From Methanospirillum stamsii (GTDB taxonomy: Archaea > Halobacteriota > Methanomicrobia > Methanomicrobiales > Methanospirillaceae), in assembly GCF_046244385.1 (NCBI RefSeq), contig NZ_CP176366.1, positions 124,001-188,000 of the forward strand: a stretch of DNA of 64,000 nt, read 5' to 3'. The position numbers and the translations under genes were made by a program. Shown here piece after piece: positions 8,707 to 17,970 of the stretch; position 1 is the first letter of the stretch, and each line of letters starts with the position of its first letter. A model generated the notes under the pieces. The model made no database searches and was not told where the DNA came from. It worked only from the letters and a program-made list of their open reading frames with translations.

Positions 8707-9134
8707 CCCTTTTTTGCAGGCATTTACCAGGTATCCGGACCTAATCTTGGAGACACCCCCACCTTGAAGGTCGGCAGGGGTAATTTCATGTTTATACTCC
8801 GAATATTCGATCAATAAAAACAATCAAGAATGATACATTACTTAATGTTTTTTCCAATGCTGCTGGAGAACACCATTCCCGAAAACGGGCATACTTACTC
8901 TATTTTTCAAAAATACTCTATCCGGAAAAAATTTAGGACATTGGTATGGATGATGAAGGAAACAATGCAATCAAATAAAAATTCTTCAATTACAATTAAT
9001 TATTACATAAAATTTTTTTTACAAACTTTAGTACAACAAAAATACAATTTCGCATACTTTATTTGATGAGAAATAAAATAGCACATAGTGATTTCTAAAA
9101 AATATTCGAAATCACACAATTCATTCGGTGTATC
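8707..9134. other. Intergenic region with a structured hairpin
   Basis: 428 bp with no convincing gene; a 78-codon frame at 8830-9066 has no Shine-Dalgarno sequence and looks random. It holds a nested hairpin at 8755-8781 (outer stem ACCCC/GGGGT, inner ACCT/AGGT). It also holds a CCGGAAAAAATTTAGG box at 8922-8937, similar to boxes upstream of several other binding-protein genes, and an inverted repeat just before the next gene. Confidence 0.5.
9088..9115. promoter_or_regulatory. Inverted repeat operator candidate upstream of binding protein A
   Basis: GTGATTTC (9088-9095) and GAAATCAC (9108-9115) form a perfect 8-bp dyad with a 12-bp AT-rich spacer, ending 19 bp before the ATG at 9135. The spacing fits a dimeric repressor overlapping the transcription or translation start. 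Confidence 0.4.
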
Positions 9135-10259
9135 ATGAAAATAAATTTTAAATATTTGATGCCATTACTGGCATTTCTTGTTATCGCATTGTCATTCCAG
9201 CCGGTTTTTGCAGATGATTCATATCCGCGAACGGTGACTGACCTGGCAGGCCGAACAATCACCATTGAAAAACCAATTGAACGGATAATTACCAATAATC
9301 CAGATAACTCACGAATTGTAATCGCTCTTGGTGACGGAGACAAATTGGTTGCATCAGATGAATGCACAGTTGAAACCGGTGGTTGTGTCTGTCCCATGGG
9401 TTCAAACAATGAAACAATCTGTGAAGCCTGCTGGCAAGGAGTTACACCAGGGGGTCTTGACAACCTTCCGGTAACCAATACCAGGTATACAATGAACCAG
9501 GAGCAGATGGCATCCTTAACTCCGGATATAATCCTGATGTCATCAGATAAAGAAGCAGATGAGGTCCAGGAGCATGTTGGTGTCCCGGTCTTTGTTGCAG
9601 CTCCAGATTATACCATTGATGGAATAAAGAAGCATATTACCGCGGTAGGTAATGTTCTTGGAAAAGAGACGGAAGCCAAAGCACTGAATTCATTCATCGA
9701 CGGTGAAGTAAAGAAAGTCACCGATATCTCAAGCACTATCCCGGAAAGCGAAAAGAAAAAGGTATATTTCGCTACCCGTGGGGCAATGAAAGGATTCTAT
9801 GATGCCAAAGAAGGGAGAGACTTCACTCGTACTGACAACAAATATGAACCTCTTACCTTTGCCGGCGGTATTAACGTTGCAAAAGATGCTGCTGATGGGA
9901 ATGTAAATGTAGGAATTGAACAGATTATCGCCTGGAATCCGGATGTAATTTTAGTCGCCTGCAGCACACCTGAAGATTCAGGGGTTGATTTCATCCTGAA
10001 AGCACCAGAACTTCAGTCAATCAAAGCAGTGAAGGAGGGAAAGGTCTACAATACCTTCTATCCAAACTGCCGTGGTTCTCCCCATGACCGGAACCTGATT
10101 AACATGTTCTATATTGCAAAACTTCTCTACCCGGAAAAATTCAAGGACATTAACTTTGAAGCAGAGGGTAATGCAATTATGAAAGAATTCCTCGGAGTAG
10201 ATGGTGTATTCTCAGAGTACATGGATTACCTGCAGTTTCCAAATACCCAGAGCACATGA
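9135..10259 (+). CDS. BtuF/FepB-type substrate-binding protein with cysteine-rich insertion (SBP A)
   Basis: 374 residues. A signal peptide ends near FQPVFA-DD with no lipobox cysteine, followed by the family opening VTDLAGRTITIEKPIERII. The class III binding-protein pattern continues with LTPDIILMSS, EQIIAWNPDVILVA and SIKAVKEGKVYNTF. It is unlike the other SBPs here in having five cysteines between residues 77 and 99 (SDECTVETGGCVCPMG, ICEACW), where relatives have a variable loop; these could bind a metal or cluster. It ends in an ATGA overlap with a methyltransferase, followed by the matching permease and ATPase. It probably delivers an iron, nickel, cobalt or tetrapyrrole ligand; specificity is not predictable. 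Confidence 0.88.
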   Translation: MKINFKYLMPLLAFLVIALSFQPVFADDSYPRTVTDLAGRTITIEKPIERIITNNPDNSRIVIALGDGDKLVASDECTVETGGCVCPMGSNNETICEACWQGVTPGGLDNLPVTNTRYTMNQEQMASLTPDIILMSSDKEADEVQEHVGVPVFVAAPDYTIDGIKKHITAVGNVLGKETEAKALNSFIDGEVKKVTDISSTIPESEKKKVYFATRGAMKGFYDAKEGRDFTRTDNKYEPLTFAGGINVAKDAADGNVNVGIEQIIAWNPDVILVACSTPEDSGVDFILKAPELQSIKAVKEGKVYNTFYPNCRGSPHDRNLINMFYIAKLLYPEKFKDINFEAEGNAIMKEFLGVDGVFSEYMDYLQFPNTQST

Positions 10260-11071
10260 ACACTATTATCAATTACAACGAACTCTGGCGAATTCTCCAT
10301 CAGAGAAAAAGATCAGAGGGAGTTGACTGGGACAAACGGGCCCATTCTTTTTTTAAAGCAGTGTCCAGAAACAACGAAGCAGAAAAAGTAATCCCTTCTC
10401 TTAACCTTACCAATTCTGATACCGTCCTTGATATGGGAGCCGGAACAGGGAGATTTGCAGTTCCGATGGCTAAATGTGCAGCCCACCTTACTGCTCTTGA
10501 GCCATCAGCCAAAATGGCATCATATCTCGAAAAAAGTATGGAGGATGCAGGCCTTTCCAACTATACCATCGTCAGGAAACGGTGGGAAGATGTAAAGATT
10601 GGTGAGGATATTCCAGTACATGATGTAGTTTTTGCTTCAAACTCACTAGGGTTTCCGGACTTGGCAGATGGCCTTAAAAAACTCGATGAAGCAGCCGGAA
10701 AAGCAGTTCATATACTCTGGTTTGCAGGTCCGGAGCGGCATCAGATGGATCCGGAATTGAAAAGTCGTCTTGGAAGAGAGAATGATAAGGGATTCTGGCC
10801 GGATTACATCTTTATTGCACAAGTTCTGCATGACATGGGCATCTATGCAAATATCGAGGTTCACCCCACCCGGACAGAACACCGATATGAAAACCTGGAG
10901 GAAGCAGTCTCTTGGTGGGCAGAAAGGGGAGATATCAGCCCTGATGAGATACCTATTCTAAAAGAGCACTTATCAGAAAAACTTACACACACTGATGATG
11001 GCCACCTGGTTATGCAACGAAACGGATGGCGTGCCAGGATTTGGTGGGAGAAGGAGAATCGTGCCGAATGA
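10256..11071 (+). CDS. Class I SAM-dependent methyltransferase in transport operon
   Basis: 271 residues, cytoplasmic. Motif I is VLDMGAGTGRFAVPMAK and the strand-2 acid lies in LEPSAKMA. It is clearly paralogous to the methyltransferase at 22690-23538: both share EPSA.MA, KRWEDV, an SLG motif and a MGIY motif in matching order. Both sit between a BtuF-like binding protein and transport or metallochaperone genes. Here it overlaps the binding-protein stop by ATGA, and its own stop overlaps the permease start by ATGA. Such tight coupling argues that it acts on the imported ligand or on something made to bind it (inference). Confidence 0.88.
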   Translation: MNTIINYNELWRILHQRKRSEGVDWDKRAHSFFKAVSRNNEAEKVIPSLNLTNSDTVLDMGAGTGRFAVPMAKCAAHLTALEPSAKMASYLEKSMEDAGLSNYTIVRKRWEDVKIGEDIPVHDVVFASNSLGFPDLADGLKKLDEAAGKAVHILWFAGPERHQMDPELKSRLGRENDKGFWPDYIFIAQVLHDMGIYANIEVHPTRTEHRYENLEEAVSWWAERGDISPDEIPILKEHLSEKLTHTDDGHLVMQRNGWRARIWWEKENRAE

Positions 11072-12189
11072 ATTCAAGCTACGAACCTGTCTCTGAAGCT
11101 GCAAAGAATCACCGGCAGAAACGAAGTGAAAAACTCATTAAAGTTCAAAAAGAATATCGGAGATTGTTAGGGAGAAAAATTGCATTTCTCACCGGAATAG
11201 TCCTCCTCATCACTTTTGCTGTTGCCTATATCATTACTCTGGGCCCACTTGGGATGACCATACCCCAGGTATATGAAACACTCCTTGCACGGTATTTGCC
11301 CGGAATCTTCAACATGGATGAAGTGTTTGAGCAGGTTGTCTGGAATATCCGGTTTCCAAGAATCATTGGCGGGATTTTTGCCGGATTTGGATTTGGCATC
11401 TGTGGCTGTGTCATGCAGGCCGTCCTGAAAAACCCTCTCGCCAGCCCTTTTACCCTTGGAATCTCATCCGGAGCACATTTTGGCGTCGCCATTGCTGCAG
11501 TATTCGGAGTCGCGATTATTGGCGGAGAATATCTCCTGATAGCAAATGCATTTTTATTTGCAATGCTTTGTTCGCTTTTTATTGTGTCACTTGCAGCCTT
11601 GAAGGGAGCAACCTCAGAAACACTTATTCTTGCAGGGATTGCAGTGAATTACCTGTTTTCATCCCTGTCTCAGCTCATGGCGTACTTTGCAAATGATGAA
11701 CAACTCCGGCTCATGTCTCTTTGGGGAATGGGAGATCTTTCTGCATTTTCCTGGAGTAAATTTGGACTGTTTGTTGCGATATTTGTCATATGTACTCCTA
11801 TCCTTCTATCAAAGGCCAGGGATTTGAACCTGATGACAATCGGAGATGACTCAGCGCTCAGTCTTGGAGTAAATGCAAACCGGGTAAGAATGGTTACCAT
11901 GATGGTTTCATCCGTTCTCGTTGCGACGATCGTCTGCTTTACCGGGACCATCGGGTTTATCGGTCTTGTTGCTCCCCACATGGCCCGGATGCTTATCGGA
12001 ACGGATCATCGTATCCTGATTCCTGCTTCTGGAATATTGGGAGCATGTCTTCTTATCTGTGCAGACGCTGTGGCAATGAACATTATCGGGCCTACTATCA
12101 TTCCAACAGGAATTATGACCGCTCTTCTTGGAGTACCGTTCTTCCTGTACCTGGTATTGAAAGGAAAACGAAAGGAGTTCTGGCAATGA
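11068..12189 (+). CDS. FecCD/BtuC-type ABC permease
   Basis: 373 residues, about ten membrane helices. FecCD hallmarks include IRFPRIIGGIFAGFGFGICG, the VLKNPLASPFTLGISSGAHFG coupling region, LGVNANRVRM and FTGTIGFIGLVAPHMARMLIG. The start is ATG 11068, overlapping the methyltransferase stop and preceded by AAGGAGA at good spacing; an upstream TTG in frame (11026) would add only a non-hydrophobic extension. The ATPase gene starts within its stop codon (12186). It forms the membrane channel for SBP A and possibly for orphan SBPs elsewhere in the window. Confidence 0.93.
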   Translation: MNSSYEPVSEAAKNHRQKRSEKLIKVQKEYRRLLGRKIAFLTGIVLLITFAVAYIITLGPLGMTIPQVYETLLARYLPGIFNMDEVFEQVVWNIRFPRIIGGIFAGFGFGICGCVMQAVLKNPLASPFTLGISSGAHFGVAIAAVFGVAIIGGEYLLIANAFLFAMLCSLFIVSLAALKGATSETLILAGIAVNYLFSSLSQLMAYFANDEQLRLMSLWGMGDLSAFSWSKFGLFVAIFVICTPILLSKARDLNLMTIGDDSALSLGVNANRVRMVTMMVSSVLVATIVCFTGTIGFIGLVAPHMARMLIGTDHRILIPASGILGACLLICADAVAMNIIGPTIIPTGIMTALLGVPFFLYLVLKGKRKEFWQ

Positions 12190-13004
12190 ACATAAAACTC
12201 TCGGTTCAAAACCTGGAATTTGCCTATGAGTCAACCCCGGTTTTTTCCGGGATGTGCATGGAAATTCCAAAAGGAAACCTGGTCTCTATCCTGGGACCAA
12301 ATGGATCAGGAAAATCTACATTTATCAAATGTGTAGACCGGATTTTAAACCCGAAAAAAGGTGATATCACTGTTGATGGGGTAACCGTTTCATCATTTAA
12401 CCGGAGGGATCTTGCAAAAAAGATTTCATATGTCCCGCAAAGTTCGGTTCGGATCTTTCCACATTCTGTTTTTGATATGATCCTCATGGGTCGAAGACCT
12501 CATCTTGGATGGGCAAGTTCTGGTGAAGATGAAGAACGAGTCTGGGACGTTATATCCCTGCTGGGCCTTGAAGATATTGCACTTCATTCCTTTAATGAAT
12601 TGTCCGGCGGTCAACAACAAAAAGTCCTCATAGCCCGGGCACTGGTGCAGGAGACAGACCTGATGCTCCTGGATGAACCGACGTCCAATCTTGATATCTG
12701 GCATCAGCTGGATGTCATGAGAATAGTATCAGACCTGGTTGAAAAAGAGCACATCACTACCCTCATGGCAGTTCACGATCTCAATATGGCTTCACGGTTT
12801 TCCGACCTGATAATTCTCATGAAAAAGGGAAGTATTCATGCAGCAGGAAAACCCTGTGATGTTCTTACTTCGGAGAATATTGCAGAAGTTTATGGAGTTA
12901 AAGCCGATGTTCATTGTCATGATGGTGTGCCAGTGATAATACCTTATCAACAAATTCAAGGGAATGGAACAGGAAACACTCCAATTTTTTGTCCTGCAAC
13001 ATGA
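12186..13004 (+). CDS. FecE/BtuD-type ABC importer ATPase
   Basis: 272 residues. Walker A is LGPNGSGKST, the Q-loop is in SYVPQSS, the signature LSGGQQQKVLIARAL, Walker B LMLLDEPTSNLD and the switch His in VHDLNMA. The start is ATG 12186 (MNIKLSVQNL), overlapping the permease stop by 4 bp, with AAAGGAG upstream; a longer in-frame extension from 12045 runs inside the permease gene and is rejected. The C-terminus is somewhat extended and includes HCHDGVPV. It powers the first import core. Confidence 0.93.
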   Translation: MNIKLSVQNLEFAYESTPVFSGMCMEIPKGNLVSILGPNGSGKSTFIKCVDRILNPKKGDITVDGVTVSSFNRRDLAKKISYVPQSSVRIFPHSVFDMILMGRRPHLGWASSGEDEERVWDVISLLGLEDIALHSFNELSGGQQQKVLIARALVQETDLMLLDEPTSNLDIWHQLDVMRIVSDLVEKEHITTLMAVHDLNMASRFSDLIILMKKGSIHAAGKPCDVLTSENIAEVYGVKADVHCHDGVPVIIPYQQIQGNGTGNTPIFCPAT

Positions 13005-13086
13005 ATTCATCTCTGTTCCATTACTAATCAGACCATTTTGTTTCATAGAGTAATTTACAGGTTAAGACTTAGAAAAAAAGAAATTG

Positions 13087-14295
13087 TTATTCATTATAGT
13101 TCATCAGTTGTGCGGACCATAATTTTTCAGCCATCGATGAATCAACACCGAAGACATCCTGATAAAAAGTCTTCGTCCAATCCTTCAGGTCAACATCCTC
13201 AAATAATTCCGGATATGTCGTTTTTGCTGTTACCATGAGATCCACCGGAAACTCAAGTCTTCTCGCTCCATTACGGGGTTCGTATGGGAATACTGCAACA
13301 TTTTGTTCTTTGACTGCATGAAGTTCCCGTAATTTTTCATAATACGGTGCATCATAGAGTTCTCCTGGTGGTGAATACCAGGCTGCAGTCCCTAGAATTA
13401 TTGCATCCGGATCAGTGGCGAGGATCTGTTCATAACTAATAACCTGGAACCCGTTCGTATCTGACCGGAATGCATTTTTCCCATTCACAATTTTCTCAAT
13501 CATGAATGACTCTGGTGTTTTCAGGCCCCATGCAATTCCGGCAGTTGTTTCAGTCCGGTGCATTGGTGAAAGACCTAATATCAGAACACTCTTTTTCTCT
13601 GTATCACTAATATCTCTGGTCCTACCCAGGATGAACTCTTTCCTCTCTTCAATTGCAGAAATGACCGACTGAGCCTTCTCTTCTTTTCCAAAAACCTTGC
13701 CAAGGATTGTTATCTCATCAGAGATCATCGTCGGATCAGCATTGTCATAACAGTTCGGACTATACAATACAACAACAGGAATGCCTATCGATTCAATCCG
13801 TTCGATACTTTTTTTTGCAACTTCATCTTCACATGAGAGAAATGCACTGTCTCCAAGCCGGATAATTGCAAGATCAGGATCAAGAGCAGCTAACGATTCA
13901 AGGTTTAATGCTGTGCCCCAGTCAACAAATAACGGTAAATCTTTGATATCCGGTGAAAGAGCAAGGGCAAGATGTTTTCCTCCCGAGATCGTTACATTCT
14001 GACCATTTTCCTGAGGATAGCCAAAATCTCCGGTATATATAAGACCTTTCGATCCGAGTCCCACAAGTTTGTCGTCATCCCCAAAAATGCACATGATCTC
14101 TTCGACAAGTCCATCCGAAACGGTCACAACCCGCTCAGGGTTTGCCGGGATTGTTACTTCAACCCCCCGACTGTCAACAAGGGTTCGAAATTCTTCATTG
14201 GTACTATCTCCGGTTTCTTCAAGAGCCTGTACAACTCCTGAAAAAAGAAAGAGACACATAATTCCAAGAATGACCAATTTTTTTATTTGTTTCAT
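13087..14295 (-). CDS. BtuF/FepB-type substrate-binding protein (SBP B)
   Basis: 402 residues. An N-terminal signal peptide ends around GVVQA-LEE with no lipobox. The mature part starts TLVDSRGVEVTIPANPERVV and contains IMCIFGDDDKLVGLGS, LESLAALDPDLAIIR, IGIPVVVLYSP, EQILATDPDAIIL and ELHAVKEQNVAVFP. It belongs to the roughly 400-residue subgroup with SBPs C, D and E. It is the last gene of a minus-strand series (permease, ATPase, SBP C, SBP B). A dyad at 14370-14388 in its upstream region closely matches one before SBP F, so it may have its own promoter. The ligand is unknown. Confidence 0.88.
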   Translation of the reverse strand: MKQIKKLVILGIMCLFLFSGVVQALEETGDSTNEEFRTLVDSRGVEVTIPANPERVVTVSDGLVEEIMCIFGDDDKLVGLGSKGLIYTGDFGYPQENGQNVTISGGKHLALALSPDIKDLPLFVDWGTALNLESLAALDPDLAIIRLGDSAFLSCEDEVAKKSIERIESIGIPVVVLYSPNCYDNADPTMISDEITILGKVFGKEEKAQSVISAIEERKEFILGRTRDISDTEKKSVLILGLSPMHRTETTAGIAWGLKTPESFMIEKIVNGKNAFRSDTNGFQVISYEQILATDPDAIILGTAAWYSPPGELYDAPYYEKLRELHAVKEQNVAVFPYEPRNGARRLEFPVDLMVTAKTTYPELFEDVDLKDWTKTFYQDVFGVDSSMAEKLWSAQLMNYNE

Positions 14296-14620
14296 ATTTT
14301 TTCCTCAAATTTTGTTAAAGAAAATGAGGTGCAAATTTCTCAAATGTCATTTTTAATAGTTCTTAATACATGGTTAAAAAACAACCTTTGAGTATAGACT
14401 ATTTGCAGATATTCATAATAAATCTTATGAAATATTTTTGAGTAATATTTCAAGTTGTTAAAACCCTGAATTCTGCAAAAAATGAATAAATGTTCGCTTT
14501 AATATTGTACCGAAAAACCGTTTCAGGAGTTCTGTATAACCGGATTCCTTGAACAGTAGTTTTCCGGAAAAATTGAAAAAATTTACTTGCAAAATGTGCA
14601 ATACAAAAAAAGGTACAGAG
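14296..14620. other. Intergenic region between SBP C and SBP B
   Basis: 325 bp of AT-rich sequence on the 5' side of SBP B. It holds the dyad at 14370-14388 and no credible reading frame. It probably carries an SBP B promoter as well as the 3' end of the SBP C transcript. Confidence 0.5.
14370..14388. promoter_or_regulatory. Shared dyad operator candidate (copy upstream of SBP B)
   Basis: The sequence ATGGTTAAAAAACAACCTT lies 75-93 bp before the SBP B start. It differs at two positions from ATGGTTAAAAAATAACCAT, a perfect dyad 66-84 bp before SBP F (32059-32077). The similar placement before two homologous import genes suggests a common regulator. Confidence 0.5.
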
Positions 14621-15823
14621 TTAAAACCCTGCATCAGCCATCCACTCAAGACACATTCCTTTTTTGATCTCCTGAAGAGTATCATCATCAACACCATACA
14701 GTTTACGATGATATTCATCTACCCAGTCATTAACTTTTATGTCTCCAAATCTCTCCGGATAGATAGCTTTTGCGGCAACCATGAGAGAAACGGGAAAACT
14801 CAGTCTCTCAGTACGACAGCCAATTAAAGGAAGACCTGTTACTCTCTTTTCTTTTATTGCCCTCATATCTTGTAAGTCCACAAACCTCTCATCATAATAG
14901 AGTTCATCAGGAGTATGTACTCCCTGTGCTGTGGGGAGGAGAATCACATCAGGATCCAAAGCCAGCATCTGCTCCCTGGACATGACCTGACGGCCATTTC
15001 CCGTATACGAATTCTTTGCATTGACAATATTTTCAAGCATTATTGACTCTAACTGATCAACACCTTCTACGAAGCTGACACCACCCTGACCTGGGCAACG
15101 TGTAGATATACCGGCATACATGAAGGATCTCTTTTCATCATCAGGAATGTCCTTTGTTCTGTCCTGGATGAATTTGACCTGTTCTTTTAGGAGATCAATA
15201 ATTTCTTGTGCCTTATCTTCTTTCGCGAATATTTCTCCTAAAAGTTCAATTTCTTTATACACTACCTCAGTTTCATCCTGGTCATACACGGCAATCTCAT
15301 TGAGAACAACAACGGGAACACCTAACTTTTTCATCGTCTCGATGCTCTTTTTACATCCCTCGCCATTGTCGCGACCCCAGGCCCTTGTACTGATAATAAT
15401 TATGTCAGGATTTGTTTTGGCTATTGTTTCAATATTTTCCTGACATTGAGAACCAGAAAAGGGCAAAGCCTCGTCATCCAGGTATTTTGGGTAAAGGATT
15501 GCTTCTACTGCCCATGGAGTTGTATGACTATATTTTTTCCCGTTGTATGTATAATTGGTCTCAACATTTGCCGGTCCTTTCGTACAGCCACCTTTACCAA
15601 CAATCTTGTCTGTTTCCCCAAAAATATACATCGTGGTTCCGATAAGTCCGGTACTAATAGCAAATACTCTCTCCGGAGCATGATCTATGGTTACTTCAGC
15701 ACCAGTTCCATCAATAATCGTTCGCGGGTATTGATCCTGATCCCCAAGTACGGGGGCTGAACTGATAAAGAGGAGCAATAAAAGGACCAATGAAACTATC
15801 CTGATTATGTGAGAATTACTCAT
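14621..15823 (-). CDS. BtuF/FepB-type substrate-binding protein (SBP C)
   Basis: 400 residues from ATG 15823 (MSNSHIIRIV), which is preceded by AGAGGTGG; GTG at 15832 is the alternative. The signal peptide ends near APVLG-DQD without a lipobox. It has the same architecture as SBPs B, D and E: TIIDGTGAEVTIDHAPERVF, MYIFGETDKIVGKGG, ENIETIAKTNPDIIIIS, LGVPVVVL, EQMLALDPDVILLP and DMRAIKEKRVTGLP. Extra cysteines occur at GGCTKG, GSQCQ and RCPGQGG. It lies downstream of the permease/ATPase pair 16103-17970 in the same direction and is probably one of its delivery proteins. Confidence 0.88.
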   Translation of the reverse strand: MSNSHIIRIVSLVLLLLLFISSAPVLGDQDQYPRTIIDGTGAEVTIDHAPERVFAISTGLIGTTMYIFGETDKIVGKGGCTKGPANVETNYTYNGKKYSHTTPWAVEAILYPKYLDDEALPFSGSQCQENIETIAKTNPDIIIISTRAWGRDNGEGCKKSIETMKKLGVPVVVLNEIAVYDQDETEVVYKEIELLGEIFAKEDKAQEIIDLLKEQVKFIQDRTKDIPDDEKRSFMYAGISTRCPGQGGVSFVEGVDQLESIMLENIVNAKNSYTGNGRQVMSREQMLALDPDVILLPTAQGVHTPDELYYDERFVDLQDMRAIKEKRVTGLPLIGCRTERLSFPVSLMVAAKAIYPERFGDIKVNDWVDEYHRKLYGVDDDTLQEIKKGMCLEWMADAGF

Positions 15824-16102
15824 GCTGACCACCTCTTTCCTTCAGATCCCCGATTGATATCGAATTTTTCAGGTCATGCACTTTACCATTGACACACCAC
15901 TGCGCGATGTGATTTTTCCTAAATTTATCATAATATATGCCCATATACCTACCACTTTTCACATAAAGTATCTATAATTCAACATATAAGGATAATGATT
16001 TGAGATTTAAAGCATTGGTTTTTAAGAAATCAGCGATATAAGAAATTTTTATAATTGAAAGAAATTAAACATTATCAGACTTTAAAAAAGAGAACCTGGA
16101 TT

Positions 16103-16885
16103 TTACGCTACCATACGGGCAGCAACTGTCCTAGGCATGACCATGGGGACACCACCGGCTGAACATACTGAACAGGTATTCTGATAGATTAGATCAAGGG
16201 TATTTTCGCTGATAACACTATCAGGTTCTCCCTGTGCAAGTATACCATTATTCGAAAGCACTATCACTTTGTCACAAAACCATGCCACATGATTGGGATC
16301 ATGACTACATGCAAGGATTGTTTTTCCTTCAGCAACGATGTCCTCCATTAATCCCCAAATCTTCATCTGGTTTTGAAAATCGAGAGCAGAAGTTGGTTCA
16401 TCCAAAAAAAGAAGTGGAGTATCCTGCGCAATGGCCCGTGCCATGAGCACCATCTGTCTTTGCCCACCGGATAACTGATTATATGGTTCATCAGCAATGT
16501 CCAGTATACCAAGCTGGTCCATAGCATCACGAGCAATCTCCTTGTCCTGTCTTTTAATACCAAAAAATCCTTTAATGTGGGGCGTCCTCCCCATCAGGAC
16601 CACTTCACGTGAGAGATAGGGAAACGGAGGTTTATGCTCCTGGGGAACATATGCAACTGTCTTTGCAAGTTCTTCAACCGAACGATGACTGACATCAGTG
16701 GAATTCATCCGGATATTTCCCTGTTCAATCGGCAAAAACCGGAGGCAACATTTAAACAGTGTTGTTTTTCCACAACCATTCGGACCAAAGAGCCCGCATA
16801 ACTGTCCGGGCTCTACTGAAAATGATACATCAGACAATACTGGTTTTTGTGCATACCGAAATGAGAGATCTGAAATGTGTAACAT
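16103..16885 (-). CDS. FecE/BtuD-type ABC importer ATPase
   Basis: 260 residues from ATG 16885 (MLHISDLSFRY), preceded by GGTGA at 5-nt spacing; GTG 16894, overlapping the permease stop, is the alternative. Walker A is FGPNGCGKTT, the Q-loop VPQEHKPP, the signature LSGGQRQMVLMARAI, Walker B LLFLDEPTSALD and the switch His ACSHDPNHV. The C-terminal YQNTCSVCSAGGVPMV includes two cysteines and the GVPMV ending seen in this subfamily. It couples to the overlapping permease gene. Confidence 0.93.
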   Translation of the reverse strand: MLHISDLSFRYAQKPVLSDVSFSVEPGQLCGLFGPNGCGKTTLFKCCLRFLPIEQGNIRMNSTDVSHRSVEELAKTVAYVPQEHKPPFPYLSREVVLMGRTPHIKGFFGIKRQDKEIARDAMDQLGILDIADEPYNQLSGGQRQMVLMARAIAQDTPLLFLDEPTSALDFQNQMKIWGLMEDIVAEGKTILACSHDPNHVAWFCDKVIVLSNNGILAQGEPDSVISENTLDLIYQNTCSVCSAGGVPMVMPRTVAARMVA

Positions 16886-16890
16886 AATAA

Positions 16891-17970
16891 TCACCCAAGA
16901 ATACTTTTTCCTTTATTCCGAAGCAGATAACAAAGATATGGAGCCCCAAGCAGCGAAGTAATAATTCCTATCGGAATTTCTGTAGATGTCAGAGTTCTGG
17001 CAAGAGTATCACAGATCAGCAGGTAAAAAGCTCCCATGAGAAAACAGGCAGGAATCACAAACCGGTTGTCCGGTCCTAAAAGCATTCTCGATGCATGAGG
17101 CATCATAAGTCCGACCCAGGCAACAATACCGACAAGCGATACAGCAAATGCGGTAATGCCTGTTGCAATTGCAATAACAATAGCCTTGTTTTTTTCCGGA
17201 TTTACTCCAAGAGTCCGTGCCTCTTCATCTCCCATGGATAAAATGTTTAATTTCCAGGCTAGTGACCAGAGAATGATAAACCCGATAATCACCATCGGAG
17301 TCAGCATTCTGACGTCGTTCCATGATGCATAGTAAAAACCACCCATGAGCCAGAATACAATCTCACGAAGGGCTGAATCATTTGCTATATATTTAAGAAA
17401 CGAAACCAATGCAGAAAAAATCGATCCGACGATAACTCCGGCAAGAATGAGTGTTACAATGGGTGTCTGGCCCCGGACCCGTGCCAGGAAGTATGCAAAA
17501 ACAACGGCCAGTGAGGCAAAAATAAAAGCAAAAATCTGAATTGAAAAGAAGATTGTATGAAAAAGAATTCCAAGAGCTGCCCCGAATGCTGCACCAGATG
17601 AAACACCCAGAATATAGGGCTCGACAAGTGGATTCCTGAATACACTCTGAAATACTGCACCGGCTATCGCAAGAGCACCACCAACCGATACAGCAAGCAA
17701 CAATCGGGGGAACCGGATATCCCAGATAATGGTGTTGTGTAATTTTGAAATCGTTGAAACATCACCCATCGTCAGGTGAAGGAAGAGTGTCTTGTACACG
17801 AGTTCAACGGAGATATTGTAAGCCCCCAGCACAAGGGATATTACTCCGGCCAGAATTACCAGACCCAAAAGAAGGAAAATAATAAAAATTTTTCTTCGCT
17901 CCGAAAAATCGTCATGAGCCTCATACCCAAGACGAGTAATAATTCGGTTGATATGTTTTTCTGATATCAT
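16891..17970 (-). CDS. FecCD/BtuC-type ABC permease
   Basis: 359 residues, about ten membrane helices after a charged N-terminus (KHINRIITRLGYEAHDDFSERRK). Family hallmarks are WDIRFPRLLLAVSVGGALAI, FRNPLVEPYILGVSSGAAFG, EEARTLGVNPEKNK, LVGIVAWVGLMMPHASRML and the C-terminal GAPYLCYLL. It starts 104 bp from the divergent SBP D gene, so the two operons share a control region. It is the membrane core of the second import system. Confidence 0.93.
   Translation of the reverse strand: MISEKHINRIITRLGYEAHDDFSERRKIFIIFLLLGLVILAGVISLVLGAYNISVELVYKTLFLHLTMGDVSTISKLHNTIIWDIRFPRLLLAVSVGGALAIAGAVFQSVFRNPLVEPYILGVSSGAAFGAALGILFHTIFFSIQIFAFIFASLAVVFAYFLARVRGQTPIVTLILAGVIVGSIFSALVSFLKYIANDSALREIVFWLMGGFYYASWNDVRMLTPMVIIGFIILWSLAWKLNILSMGDEEARTLGVNPEKNKAIVIAIATGITAFAVSLVGIVAWVGLMMPHASRMLLGPDNRFVIPACFLMGAFYLLICDTLARTLTSTEIPIGIITSLLGAPYLCYLLRNKGKSILG

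Noticed and set aside
8830..9066. 78-codon plus-strand frame
   Set aside because: No Shine-Dalgarno sequence, odd composition, and it runs through promoter-like AT-rich DNA.
12045..12185. 47-residue N-terminal extension of the first import ATPase
   Set aside because: It lies wholly inside the permease gene in another frame; ATG 12186 with Shine-Dalgarno sequence and ATGA overlap is clearly the start.
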